The position numbers and the translations under genes are program-made. This document shows positions 1 through 8,855 of a DNA stretch of 64,000 bases, piece by piece (positions within the stretch are counted from its first letter, which is position 1; each line of letters opens with the position of its first letter). Where the stretch lies: positions 1,364,001-1,428,000 of the forward strand of contig NZ_CP162023.1 of NCBI RefSeq assembly GCF_041320275.1. The letters are read 5' to 3'. Below the pieces are notes generated by a model, which was not told where the DNA came from, did no database searches, and saw only the letters and a list, made by a program, of their open reading frames with translations. The stretch is from Mumia sp. Pv4-285. GTDB lineage: Bacteria > Actinomycetota > Actinomycetes > Propionibacteriales > Nocardioidaceae.

Positions 1-2618
1 CGACGCTCGGCGGCGGCGAGCAGCGCGTCGCACACGGTCGCGACGACCGAACGCATCGTGGCGTCGTCCGACCGGCGGCAGTGCTGCGCGAGCGCGGCGA
101 GCCGCGAAGGCTGCTCGGAAGCGGCCAGCGCGATCGCCGCGTGGAGCGCGACGAACGGTGTCTCCGGCCGATCCACCATCGCCGGGTCGACGGCGTCGAG
201 GACGCTGGCGATCGGTGGCGGCGCCGTCTCGCCGTCGAACGCGCCGCCGGCAGCACCGGGTACGCCACGGCTGACGGCCGCATCCCAGTCCGACGTGGTC
301 AGGCGCCAGCGCCACAGCAGCGACGCCGAGTCGATGAGCGCGCGGACGCCAGTGACGGTCGGCGGGGCCAGCTGCGAGTAGTACCGACGGCGTACGGCCT
401 CCGTGTCCCCGAGCGCGAGCTCGTGCAGCGCCGCGTGCCAGGAGAAGTGTGCGCGGTGGCTGGCCGACCGGCCGCTCTCGGTGACCCAGTGGTCGAGCCA
501 GACGCGGCCTCCCTCGTGCTGGCCCGTCTCGTACATGACGTGGGTCTGCGCGTGCACGGCGTGGCCCGACGACGGCTCGCACGACAGCGCACTCTCGGCG
601 AGCAGCCCCGCCTCCTCGAAGCGATTCTGATCCTGACGGGTGAACGCCAGCAGCGAGATGTACCACCAGTGGTCGCCGTACGCGGGTGCGAGTCCTTCGA
701 CGAGGTCCCACGCCTCCTGCTGGACGTCGGTGACGCCGGAGAAGGCGATCGTCGGCACCGCAGCGGAGACCGCCAGGATGTCTCGCGGGTGTCCGGCGAT
801 GTGGTTCATCAATGCGCGAGCGCCCTGGTGCCGTACGTCCTTGACGCGTTGAGCGACCACGTCGACGAGGCTGCGCTCGCGCTCGTCGCCGCGCTTGAGC
901 ACCGCCTGCAAGGCGGCTTCGAGCGAGGCCTGGACGTCGGCGTCGGCACCCGCCTCGTGACCGAGGAGCGCGAGGGTCGCGTGACCGAGAGCGAAGTCCG
1001 GGTCGAGCGCGACGGCCTCGCGCAGCGGGACCTCGACGTCGTCCTGGAGCCGCATGAGCCGCTCGAGCCCGGCGTTGTACGCGGTCGCCGCCTCGGCCGT
1101 GGTCGAGATCGGCAGGCCGAGGGGATCGCGCGGACGTGCCGCCGGGTGGTGGCCGCTGACGATGCGTCCGTCGGCAAGGCGGCGCGGTAGCGGCGCGATC
1201 GCGTCGAGCACGGCGGTGGAGAGGGCGAGCGCCTGGCTACGGATCTCGGGAACCGCCGTCGACTCCCAGAGCTCGCCGCGTCGAAGCGCGCCGAGCGTCC
1301 ACAGCGGAGCATCGGTGCGCCCCTCGGAGTCGACGAGCCGCGCCTGCTCCGTACGGAAACCCATGCCCGCGGTCGACACGACGGCGGTCGACGCGCCGCC
1401 ACGCGGCCGCAGCAGGTCGTCGAGGAACGGGTCGCCGAGGAGCCTGATGTCGGCCTGTGGACCCGTACAATTCACGACCCAGCCCACGTCGTACGAGGTG
1501 CTGCCCTCATCGCTTCTGCCGCCGACCCGCACCCGCAGCCCGCCGGTCGGCAACGGCTCGGCGTCGACCACCGATCCCGCCGACAGCACGAGGCGCCCCG
1601 CGTCGCGAAGCCCGTCGACGAGAGTGGCGCTGGACGGAGGCATGCGGTGGCGGAGGACGTTCCAGGCGCCCGCGTCGGAAGCGAGGAACGCGGCGCGGTC
1701 CTCCTCGCTGAGCCGTCCCCAGAGCGCGCTGACCTGGAACCGCAGCCCATCGACCGCCGGACGCCAGTCACCGCTGTCGCGCTCCACCGTCTCGAGGTGC
1801 CGGCGGACCTGCGCGCGGATGTCGCTCAGCGACGTGCCCCACTCCGACACGTCCGGGATCGCCGCAAGCTTGAGCGCCGGCACGTGCGCACGGGGGAGGC
1901 GCCCGTGGCGGGATATCGCGTGGACGACACGGTCGGACCGGTTGGCCTGGTCGGTGAGGGAGAGCGTGACGTCGACCATCGTGAGGCCCGTGCCGACGAG
2001 GAGGACGTCGCCGGGCCCTGAGCGGTCGCGGCGTACGACGTCGAGCGCACCGGCTGCCCACGGGTCGGGTACGAAGAACGCGGAGCTGCGCAGCGACTCG
2101 GGTGCCCAGGCGTGGCCGGCGGCCGGGAGGCCGGTCGCGACCACGACGGCGTCGGCCTCGAGCTCGCGACCGTCGCTGGTCGCGACGACGGCGCCCGAAC
2201 CCGTACGGCGCAGGCTGACCGCGCGCGCTCGTACGTGGTGCAGGGAGGCGAACTCGCCGGGCGGACCCTGATAGGTCTCGGTCAGCGTCTCGTCGAGGTA
2301 GCGCGCGTACTGGCGGCGCCGAGCGAACGTCGCAGGGTCTCCGCCGTCGATCTCCTCGCGTGTCCGCCAGCCGACGAAGTGCGCCGGGTCCTCGGGCAGC
2401 GCGCTCATGCCGGCTGCGGGGACGTTGAGGAGGTGCTGGTCGTCGAGCGTGCCGAAGGACGTGCCGCGTCCCCACCGGTCGGCGGGATCGACGAGCACGA
2501 CGTCGATGCCGGTGGAACGTCGGCCGGCGGTGCGCGCGAGGTGCAGGGCGACGAGCGTGCCGGCGGCGCCTGCTCCCACGATCACGATCGATGGTCGGGT
2601 GCTGCGGGTGGTCGCCAC
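1..2618 (-). CDS. FAD/NAD(P)-binding protein fused to TTC38-like tetratricopeptide domain (C-terminus off the left edge)
   Basis: One uninterrupted frame reads from a GTG at 2618 to the window edge (872 codons visible, no stop). GAGGAG lies 8 bases before the GTG. Residues 11-28 form a dinucleotide-binding loop (IVIVGAGAAGTLVALHLA), followed by features of the NAD_binding_9 type: RGTSFG, LLNVPAAGMSAL, and a second glycine motif in VLLVGTGLTMVDV. The oxidoreductase part ends near residue 500 after VVNCTGP. From about residue 510 the protein changes to helical repeats resembling the TTC38 family, with HAVHAQTHVMYETG and SHRAHFSWHAALHELALGD. Family knowledge suggests a flavin-dependent oxidoreductase for the first part and a scaffold for the second; the substrate is unknown. 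It could be an assembly-induced fusion, but no frame break was found. Divergent from the ClC gene. Confidence 0.8.
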   Translation of the reverse strand, partial: MATTRSTRPSIVIVGAGAAGTLVALHLARTAGRRSTGIDVVLVDPADRWGRGTSFGTLDDQHLLNVPAAGMSALPEDPAHFVGWRTREEIDGGDPATFARRRQYARYLDETLTETYQGPPGEFASLHHVRARAVSLRRTGSGAVVATSDGRELEADAVVVATGLPAAGHAWAPESLRSSAFFVPDPWAAGALDVVRRDRSGPGDVLLVGTGLTMVDVTLSLTDQANRSDRVVHAISRHGRLPRAHVPALKLAAIPDVSEWGTSLSDIRAQVRRHLETVERDSGDWRPAVDGLRFQVSALWGRLSEEDRAAFLASDAGAWNVLRHRMPPSSATLVDGLRDAGRLVLSAGSVVDAEPLPTGGLRVRVGGRSDEGSTSYDVGWVVNCTGPQADIRLLGDPFLDDLLRPRGGASTAVVSTAGMGFRTEQARLVDSEGRTDAPLWTLGALRRGELWESTAVPEIRSQALALSTAVLDAIAPLPRRLADGRIVSGHHPAARPRDPLGLPISTTAEAATAYNAGLERLMRLQDDVEVPLREAVALDPDFALGHATLALLGHEAGADADVQASLEAALQAVLKRGDERERSLVDVVAQRVKDVRHQGARALMNHIAGHPRDILAVSAAVPTIAFSGVTDVQQEAWDLVEGLAPAYGDHWWYISLLAFTRQDQNRFEEAGLLAESALSCEPSSGHAVHAQTHVMYETGQHEGGRVWLDHWVTESGRSASHRAHFSWHAALHELALGDTEAVRRRYYSQLAPPTVTGVRALIDSASLLWRWRLTTSDWDAAVSRGVPGAAGGAFDGETAPPPIASVLDAVDPAMVDRPETPFVALHAAIALAASEQPSRLAALAQHCRRSDDATMRSVVATVCDALLAAAER

Positions 2619-2794
2619 GGCGTTCTCCTCGGCGGAGCGGGAATGGACTCGGGTAAGTGTAGTGACCAAGTCTAGTTTCACGAAGGAGAAGTCACACACC
2701 CGGTCGGGAATCGCCAGCGTGTCGCGGGCCGAGCGGGGAGGTGCAACGATGGCGCTCGTCGTCTGACGCGCGGACGGCGGGGAGGCAGGCGCTC
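2619..2794. promoter_or_regulatory. Divergent intergenic region between the oxidoreductase and ClC genes
   Basis: Both genes must be read from promoters here. On the minus strand TTCGTG and TACACT are separated by 17 bases around 2660-2690, a weak candidate -35/-10 pair. A five-codon ORF (MALVV) starts at ATG 2749 after a GGGGAGG, ahead of the ClC start. It could be a leader peptide or chance. No clear operator was recognised. Confidence 0.3.
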
Positions 2795-4081
2795 GTGGCG
2801 GACCAACCAGGCACCCTTCAGATCGCTCCGCTCGCGCAGTCGCGCGACTTCTGGCGCCTCATCCGCGACGCCGTCGTCTTCGGCGTCGTGCTGGCCTTCG
2901 GCGGACTCGCGTTCCTGTTCGTCGTGGAGAACGGCAACTTCTGGGGGGACCCGACCACCAACGAGTGGTGGGGCGGCCACTGGTGGTGGGTCGCGGTGAC
3001 CGTCGCGACCGGGCTGGTCGTCGGGCTCATCCGGCACTTCCTGCACATGCCCGAGCACCCTCCGGGCCTCATCGACGAGCTCGAGGACGAGCACGTCGAG
3101 CCGAGAAGCGTGCCGGGGACGGTCGCAGTGTCGGCGGTGTCGCTCGTCGGCGGCGCCAGCCTCGGTCCGGAGGCGGCGCTCGGCTCGATGGGCGGCGGTC
3201 TCGGCACCCTGGTCGGCCAGCGGCGTACCGATCCGGACATGCAGAAGGCGACAACGCTCACCGGCATCTCGGGTGCGTACGGCGGTCTGCTCGCGTCACC
3301 GATCGTCGCGACGCTGCTCGTGCTCGAGCTGGCCAAGCCGCACCGTCGCCGGTTCACCCACATCGTGTTCGGGTCGCTCGTGTCGTCGACGGTGGCGTTC
3401 GCGATCTTCTACCCGATCGCGGGGACGACGTTCCTCGGCCTCTACGACGTGCCTTCGTACGACTTCAAGGACTGGCACCTGCTCGGCGGCGTCGTGCTCG
3501 GTCTCGCTGCGGCGGTGGCGGCCCTCGTCCTGGCAGTCATCACGGGTGTCGTCCGCAAGCTGGTCGCCCCGCTCGAGGGGAAGACCGTGCTGCGCCCGGT
3601 GGTCGGCGGGCTGGTGTTCGGAGTGGTGGCAGTCGTGCTCCCGCTGACGCTGTTCACCGGGAGCGACCAGCTCGAGACGGTGATCAAGTCAGGCTCGAGC
3701 CTCGGCGCAGGCTTCCTCCTCGTGGTCGTGCTGGCGAAGATGATCACGTTCGCTGTCTGCATGGAGACGGGGTTCATCGGCGGGCCGTTCTTCCCGATGC
3801 TGTTCATGGGCGGGACGTATGGCTACGCGATCCACCTGCTGGTGCCGGACGTGCCCGTGGCACTCGCGTTCAGCTGTGGTTTTGCGGCACTGCCCGGCGC
3901 GATCGTCGCCGCTCCGTTCACGCTCGTGATGCTGGCGGCGCTCATGATGGACCTCGGCGCGGTCGAGACCGTGCCGATCGCGCTCGCGGTGCTCACGTCG
4001 TACATCACGGTGACGGGATCGGGCGTGCTGGTCGCGATGGCGAACCGCAAGGCCCACCGCGTGCCCGCCGACGCGGGCTGA
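2795..4081 (+). CDS. ClC-family chloride channel/transporter
   Basis: 428-aa integral membrane protein with about ten hydrophobic segments. Family signatures are visible: GASLGPEAAL matches the ClC selectivity loop with the gating glutamate (GxEGP-like), and GFIGGPFFPMLFMGG matches the GxFxP motif. It should move chloride, or exchange it for protons, across the cytoplasmic membrane. GTG 2795 is chosen because GGGGAGG lies 9 bases upstream and the preceding 18 codons (from GTG 2741) are polar and not family-like. The start at 2741 remains possible. The gene ends at a 26-bp palindrome shared with the convergent gene. Confidence 0.85.
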   Translation: MADQPGTLQIAPLAQSRDFWRLIRDAVVFGVVLAFGGLAFLFVVENGNFWGDPTTNEWWGGHWWWVAVTVATGLVVGLIRHFLHMPEHPPGLIDELEDEHVEPRSVPGTVAVSAVSLVGGASLGPEAALGSMGGGLGTLVGQRRTDPDMQKATTLTGISGAYGGLLASPIVATLLVLELAKPHRRRFTHIVFGSLVSSTVAFAIFYPIAGTTFLGLYDVPSYDFKDWHLLGGVVLGLAAAVAALVLAVITGVVRKLVAPLEGKTVLRPVVGGLVFGVVAVVLPLTLFTGSDQLETVIKSGSSLGAGFLLVVVLAKMITFAVCMETGFIGGPFFPMLFMGGTYGYAIHLLVPDVPVALAFSCGFAALPGAIVAAPFTLVMLAALMMDLGAVETVPIALAVLTSYITVTGSGVLVAMANRKAHRVPADAG

Positions 4082-4098
4082 GTCGGCTCACTCCGCTG

Positions 4099-4124
4099 CG
4101 TCCGTTGGGGTACCCCAACGGACG
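4099..4124. terminator. Perfect 26-bp palindrome between convergent genes
   Basis: Half-site CGTCCGTTGGGGT is followed directly by its exact reverse complement, centred at 4111/4112. It sits 18 bases after the ClC stop and 84 bases beyond the stop of the convergent ATPase homologue. It has no U-tract. A bidirectional transcription terminator is most likely, with a protein-binding site as the alternative. Confidence 0.6.
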
Positions 4125-4207
4125 CGCACCGACCCGACCTCCCCGCTGGGGTCAGTGCGGACCTGATGGGATACCCGAACGAAGCCGCTCGTCCGAAGCG
4201 AAGCCGC

Positions 4208-5719
4208 TCAGCCGGCGAAGCGGCGCAGCCGTGACGCGCTCGCCAGCACGACGAGCGAGCTTGCCGCAAGCGCCAACGCGGCGCCCATCGGCGGGAGCAG
4301 GCCGACAGCGGCGGCGACCATGGCGACCCCGGTGTACGCGAAGGCGGCGCGTGTTGTCGAGCGCACCGTGCCGTCGATCGTCCGGGCGAGCGTGAGCGCG
4401 GTGACGGCTTCGGTGACGTCGCCCTCCGTGAGGGTCACGACCGACGTCTCCGACCCGTCCGCACCGGCGCTCAGGGCCAGCTCGGCGTCGGTCAGCACGG
4501 CGACCGTAGCACCGGCGTCCCGCAGGTCCGACACGAGCGCAGCCGTGCTCGTCGGGCCAGCTTCGGCGACGAACCGGTCGATGCCCACCTGCTCGGCGAT
4601 GTCCTTGGCGGTCAGGGGGTCCGTCGCCATGACGAGGACCGGATCGACCCCGATCCGGCGGAGGTCGTCGTTGGCCGCCTTCGCCGTCGGGCGTACGGCG
4701 TCGACGACGGTGATCGTGCCGAGAGGTCGCCCGTCGACCTCGACCCCGACCGTCGTGCCGACACGGTCGGTGACGTCGATGCCCATCCAGTCGGGGCGGC
4801 CGACACGCACGGGATGGCGATCGACCGACCCCGTGATGCCGAGCCCCGGAAGCGCTTCGACGTCGGAGAGCCGGCCGCGCGTGGAGAGCTTCGCGATCGC
4901 CTTGCCGACCGGGTGGCTCGACGCATGCTCGAGCGCACCGGCGAACCAGCGGAGATTGCGTTCGTGATCGGAGACGAACGGGTCGACCGACGCGACGCGC
5001 ATGCCGGACGCGACGGTGCTCAGGCCGTTGAGCACGACGACGTCGACGCGTCGGCTCGCGGTCAACGTCGCGACGTCGTCGATCACCACGCCGAGTGCAT
5101 CGCCGCGGCGCGTGCCGTACCGGTAGACCGCAGGAAGGGCGAGGCCCACAGCGCCAGGGCACGCCGCGACCGTCACGGCGACACCTGCCGCGAGCGCGCG
5201 CGCCGGACGCGCGTCGATCGCGAGCCACACGCCCGCCGTGGCGATGGCGATCACGAGGGCGGTCGGCACCATCCAGGTGGGCACCGGCGTCTGCCCGGCC
5301 TCTGCCTCTCGGCGGATCCCCCGACATGCGAGGACGACGACGCCGACGACGGCGGCCACACCGAGGTCGGGCGCGGGACCGTTCGTGAGGAGGGCGCCGA
5401 TGGACCACGCGCACGAGGCTGCGACCGCGACGAGCGAGAGGGTCGTGAGGGCAAGCCGGCGATGGCGCAGCTCGCTCAGTGCCTCCGTACGGAGCGTCCA
5501 GAGGCACGCCAGCGAGACGGCGCTCCCGGTCGCGACCACGACCTCACGCCACGAGGGGAACCGGACGACCGGAGTCGAGCAGACCACCACGATGCCGATC
5601 GCGAGCGCGGCGATCATCCCGAGCGCCATCCGCCCCGCCGGGGATGCGTGCGGGCGGTGCGCAGTCGCAGGCGTACGCCCGTCGCTGGGCGCGCGTGCAT
5701 CGGTCGAGGCTGTCGTCAC
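4208..5719 (-). CDS. Degenerate P1B-type ATPase homologue (probably catalytically dead)
   Basis: 503-aa membrane protein collinear with heavy-metal P1B ATPases. It has an early helix pair, a transmembrane CPx position (VAACPGAVGLALP, CPG where CPC is usual), a nucleotide domain with the conserved SSHPVGKAI, and two C-terminal helices. The phosphorylation motif DKTGT is replaced by LNGLST, so the acceptor aspartate is Asn. TGD reads ATD, and the GDGxND hinge is gone (VAVLTDAELALSAGADG). Transport by the normal phospho-enzyme cycle is therefore not expected; a sensory or scaffolding role is inference. The start is GTG 5719, whose GTGA overlaps the upstream PucR stop, with GAGGAG 5 bases before it. 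Confidence 0.8.
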   Translation of the reverse strand: MTTASTDARAPSDGRTPATAHRPHASPAGRMALGMIAALAIGIVVVCSTPVVRFPSWREVVVATGSAVSLACLWTLRTEALSELRHRRLALTTLSLVAVAASCAWSIGALLTNGPAPDLGVAAVVGVVVLACRGIRREAEAGQTPVPTWMVPTALVIAIATAGVWLAIDARPARALAAGVAVTVAACPGAVGLALPAVYRYGTRRGDALGVVIDDVATLTASRRVDVVVLNGLSTVASGMRVASVDPFVSDHERNLRWFAGALEHASSHPVGKAIAKLSTRGRLSDVEALPGLGITGSVDRHPVRVGRPDWMGIDVTDRVGTTVGVEVDGRPLGTITVVDAVRPTAKAANDDLRRIGVDPVLVMATDPLTAKDIAEQVGIDRFVAEAGPTSTAALVSDLRDAGATVAVLTDAELALSAGADGSETSVVTLTEGDVTEAVTALTLARTIDGTVRSTTRAAFAYTGVAMVAAAVGLLPPMGAALALAASSLVVLASASRLRRFAG

Positions 5720-6960
5720 GACGGCTCCTCGTTGAGGTAGCGCTCGAAGTCGCTCTGGTCGCCGGCGACCCACAACGGGACGCTGGCCTTGAGCACCAGG
5801 GTCAGCTGGACGACGAACTCCGGGTCGTGCAGCGCCTCGCCGAACAGCTCGTTGATGCGCTTCCAGCGGTAGCGCACCGTCTGCGCGTGCACTCCCAGGC
5901 GTGCCGCGATCGCGGGAGCGCTGTCACGGGTCTGCAACCAGTCGAGGAGGGTCTCGGAGAGGATCTCTCGAGAGTTGGGGGTCTCGGCGAAGAGGGGGAC
6001 GAGGAGCTCCTGCGCCAGCTGACGGCGTAGCGCGGGCTCGGAGTGCAGCCACAGCAGCGTGCGGTAGTCGACGCATTCGATGACGTCGTCAGCGGAGATG
6101 ATGCCCTTGTCGGCGAGCTCGAGCGCACGGAGTGTCCACCGCCGTGCGTCGCCGACGTCGCTGGTCGCGACCTTCCAGCTCGCCGCGATCCTGATCGTGG
6201 GCGCGACATCGCGCAGCTGTCCGACGACGGCATCACGATCGTCGGCGGAGCAGAGGTACGTCGCTGGACCGGGCGAGAGGCGGACGAGCACATCGATGCC
6301 GGAGTCGACGAGCTCCGGCATCTCCCGCCCGCCCGAAGCGTCGGCGCTGAGGACGACAAGTCGCGAGGGAATCGCCCAAGCGGCGTTCATCGCGAGGGCG
6401 TCGATCTCGTCCTGCCCGGCGTCGTCGAAGAAGGCTTCGATCAACCGTCGACGTGCCGCTCCGACGTCGCTGTCCTGCGCGCGCCGGGCCGCATCGTAAC
6501 CCGTTGTGACCTGGTTGCTGAGATGGTCGAGGTACCCGAAGACGTCGTCGCCGATCTTGCCGAGCACATCCGCTGACAGGTCGTGCGTCGACGCGATGGT
6601 GCGGAGCTCCGTCCACGCTTCCCGTCCGGCGACCTGGAGGGCCTCGCGGATCGCGGTGAGGTCGTGGCCGTCGGCTGCCTCGGCGTGGCCCATCCGTCGG
6701 AAGAGATCGTCGACTCGGGCGCCGGTCGAGGACGGCTTGCCGAGCACCATGTCGAGGAAGTGGCTGATCGCGCCCGTCGCGGCGGTGGTGATGAGCTTGT
6801 GACGTCGGCCGGATGCCGATCCTGCGAAGGCGGGGACCTCGCGCTGGATCTTGCTGGAGATCCGCTCGACCAGACCGTCGAGGGTCGGCTTGACGAGGTT
6901 GACGATGCCGGGAGGGATCTCGTCCGGCGAGCGCATGTGGTCGGTCCCAGCCTCGATCAT
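5716..6960 (-). CDS. PucR-family transcriptional regulator
   Basis: 414-aa regulator. The C-terminal part carries the PucR/CdaR helix-turn-helix, with LLDWLQTRDSAPAIAARLGV followed by AQTVRYRWKRINELFG at about residues 340-385. The N-terminal two thirds are helical with no recognised ligand domain. It overlaps the following ATPase homologue by 4 bases (GTGA), so the pair is translationally coupled and the regulator may sense or be tethered by that protein (inference). The start at ATG 6960 has GAGGA seven bases upstream. In-frame starts at 7029 and 7044 would add a polar, His-rich leader. Confidence 0.85.
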   Translation of the reverse strand: MIEAGTDHMRSPDEIPPGIVNLVKPTLDGLVERISSKIQREVPAFAGSASGRRHKLITTAATGAISHFLDMVLGKPSSTGARVDDLFRRMGHAEAADGHDLTAIREALQVAGREAWTELRTIASTHDLSADVLGKIGDDVFGYLDHLSNQVTTGYDAARRAQDSDVGAARRRLIEAFFDDAGQDEIDALAMNAAWAIPSRLVVLSADASGGREMPELVDSGIDVLVRLSPGPATYLCSADDRDAVVGQLRDVAPTIRIAASWKVATSDVGDARRWTLRALELADKGIISADDVIECVDYRTLLWLHSEPALRRQLAQELLVPLFAETPNSREILSETLLDWLQTRDSAPAIAARLGVHAQTVRYRWKRINELFGEALHDPEFVVQLTLVLKASVPLWVAGDQSDFERYLNEEPS

Positions 6961-7310
6961 GCCGGGGTCCTCGTGATGGCTTGATGGTGATCCATGGCTG
7001 GGCCGCCCCTCCTGCGGTGTGCCGTGCATCACATTTCCTATCACAGAGAAACGACGTTACGGTCCCGCAGGGCGCCGAAAGGAGGGAGGGTATCCGGCTG
7101 CCCTGCGGGGCGTAGGACAAGCAAATCAGCGCATTCTCGAGGTGTGCCAGTCGATGCGCGCGATTGGGGCAGGACTCGGACGGATATCCATCGGTGCCCC
7201 TTCACAGCCACAGTCCTTCGGATCGCTATCCCACCGCAGCTGGTCCGGACACAGGTCGGGGGTGGCGCGAGCGTCGCTCGTGCCACCCCCGGGTCGGGCT
7301 TGGTGGTGGG
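6961..7310. other. 350-bp intergenic region
   Basis: Both neighbours are on the minus strand. It holds the PucR upstream region, an unassigned stretch at about 7060-7250, and the terminator hairpin of the 7311 gene at 7258-7290. I see no credible gene in it. Confidence 0.5.
7258..7290 (-). terminator. Terminator hairpin of the first 208-aa secreted protein gene
   Basis: Arms GGGGGTGGCGCGAGC and GCTCGTGCCACCCCC pair with one G-T wobble around a GTC loop, 20 bases beyond the stop codon. A copy with one loop change follows the tandem paralogue at 8126-8158. Confidence 0.75.
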
Positions 7311-7937
7311 TCAGGGGTTGGTGGCGGAGATGAACTTGGCGTTGGAGACGGCGAGGGTCATGTTGCCGTCGCCGGGGACGAGCTGGTTGATGATGAGGGT
7401 GTTGAGCAGGCAGTGCTCGAAGTCGCCGATGGTGAAGGATCCGGCGAGGTTGCCGCCGTTGGCGATGTTAAAGCTCTCGCCGGCAGGAGTGTTGGCCGAC
7501 AGCGTCACCGGGTCCTTGGTGCGGCAGTTCGACCCGACGAACGAGGGGATGCCGCCGATGAGGACGTTGGAGAGCCGGATGTAGTACGAGGCGGTGGACT
7601 CGACGCGGGCGATGTTGCCGTCACGGATGATCCGACCGCTCAGCGGCGCGGCCTCTTCGAAGTTGACCTGTGCCTTGATCGGGAGGAATCCGAGGATGTG
7701 GAACTTGGTGTCGGCGGGGGAGATCGGCATGTGGCCGGTGAAGGTGCCGTCGGCGCCCTGGATGGCGAGCTGCATCTTGGTGGGCTTGATCCACAGGTCG
7801 GAGTCGGTGGAGTGGATGTGGGTCCAGCCGTTGGCGTCGTACTCGTAGTTGAGCGTGACTGCCTGGGCAGGCACCGCGGTGAGGAGGGTGAGCGCGACAG
7901 CCGACGCCGCAACAGCAAGGGCACGAAGCTTCTTCAT
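7311..7937 (-). CDS. Secreted protein, tandem copy 1
   Basis: 208 aa. A Sec signal peptide begins MKKLRALAVAASAVALTLL and ends at VPAQA. The mature part is beta-rich with two cysteines (SNCRTKDP and FEHCLLNT), which could form a disulfide. The pattern of an N-terminal strand region, a CRT motif, GG-L-G-SFTI and a closing LVPGDGN resembles a family of exported actinobacterial proteins of unknown function. GGGAG lies 8 bases before ATG 7937. It is almost identical to the protein at 8179-8805, differing mainly in the signal peptide and around residues 95-110 and 130-150. No function is assigned. Confidence 0.85.
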   Translation of the reverse strand: MKKLRALAVAASAVALTLLTAVPAQAVTLNYEYDANGWTHIHSTDSDLWIKPTKMQLAIQGADGTFTGHMPISPADTKFHILGFLPIKAQVNFEEAAPLSGRIIRDGNIARVESTASYYIRLSNVLIGGIPSFVGSNCRTKDPVTLSANTPAGESFNIANGGNLAGSFTIGDFEHCLLNTLIINQLVPGDGNMTLAVSNAKFISATNP

Positions 7938-7968
7938 TGGTGGGCTCCCAAACGTGTGTTGAGATCTG

Positions 7969-7992
7969 CGCATGCAGCGGACGCTGCATGCG
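7969..7992. repeat. Inverted repeat upstream of copy 1
   Basis: CGCATGCAGCG and CGCTGCATGCG are exact inverted arms of 11 bases separated by GA, 32 bases before the start of the 7311-7937 gene. It may be an operator or a 5'-leader hairpin. Confidence 0.5.
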
Positions 7993-8125
7993 CTGAGCCC
8001 ACCAGAAGAGTGATGAAGCTCGCAGCGATCACCGCCGTCCGGGAGACAATCCCGGATGAATCAACGATCACGAGGCTGAGCGGAGTCCATGCCTCGGATA
8101 GTCGTCCGAGGTCGCGACACAGGTC

Positions 8126-8158
8126 GGGGGTGGCGCGAGCATCGCTCGTGCCACCCCC
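8126..8158 (-). terminator. Terminator hairpin of the second 208-aa secreted protein gene
   Basis: Same inverted repeat as 7258-7290 with an ATC instead of GTC loop, 20 bases after the stop of the upstream paralogue. It shows that the duplicated unit included the terminator. Confidence 0.75.
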
Positions 8159-8178
8159 GGGTCGGGCTTGGTGGTGGG

Positions 8179-8805
8179 TCAGGGGTTGGTGGCAGAGATG
8201 AACTTGGCGTTGGAGACGGCGAGGGTCATGTTGCCGTCGCCGGGGACGAGCTGGTTGATGATGAGGGTGTTGAGCAGGCAGTGCTCGAAGTCGCCGATGG
8301 TGAAGGATCCGGCGAGGTTGCCGCCGGTCGCGATGTTGAAGATCTCGCCGGCCGGCGTGCTGACGTTCAGCGTCACCGGATCCTTGGTGCGGCAGTTCGA
8401 CCCGACGGGCGAAGGGATGCCGCCGATGAGGACGTTGGAGAGCCGGATGTAGTACGAGGCGGTGGACTCGACGCGGGCGATGTTGCCCACGCGGATGACT
8501 CCGCCGTCCAACGGGGCAGCTTCTTCGAAGTTGACCTGTGCCTTGATCGGGAGGAACCCGAGGACCTCGAACTTGGTGTCGGCGGGGGAGATCGGCATGT
8601 GGCCGGTGAAGGTGCCGTCGGCGCCCTGGATGGCGAGCTGCATCTTGGTGGGCTTGATCCACAGGTCGGAGTCGGTGGAGTGGATGTGGGTCCAGCCGTT
8701 GGCGTCGTACTCGTAGTTGAGGGTGACGGCGTTGGCGGGTACGGCGGTGAGGAGGGTGAGAGCGGCGGCTGCGGCCGCCACGGCAAGGGCACGAAGCTTC
8801 TTCAT
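8179..8805 (-). CDS. Secreted protein, tandem copy 2
   Basis: 208 aa with signal peptide MKKLRALAVAAAAAALTLL ending at VPANA. It is a near-identical paralogue of 7311-7937, and long stretches match exactly at DNA level (for example the final 150 bases). Differences cluster at the hydrophobic core of the leader, around the ILGF/VLGF strand, and at ANTPAGESF versus VSTPAGEIF. Each copy has its own ribosome site and terminator, so each is probably transcribed alone. GGGGGAT lies before ATG 8805. Unknown function; presumed cell-surface or secreted. Confidence 0.85.
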   Translation of the reverse strand: MKKLRALAVAAAAAALTLLTAVPANAVTLNYEYDANGWTHIHSTDSDLWIKPTKMQLAIQGADGTFTGHMPISPADTKFEVLGFLPIKAQVNFEEAAPLDGGVIRVGNIARVESTASYYIRLSNVLIGGIPSPVGSNCRTKDPVTLNVSTPAGEIFNIATGGNLAGSFTIGDFEHCLLNTLIINQLVPGDGNMTLAVSNAKFISATNP

Positions 8806-8855
8806 GGGGGGATCCTCTGCGTTGGGGTGTGGACGTGGGATGGATGGATCGACAA

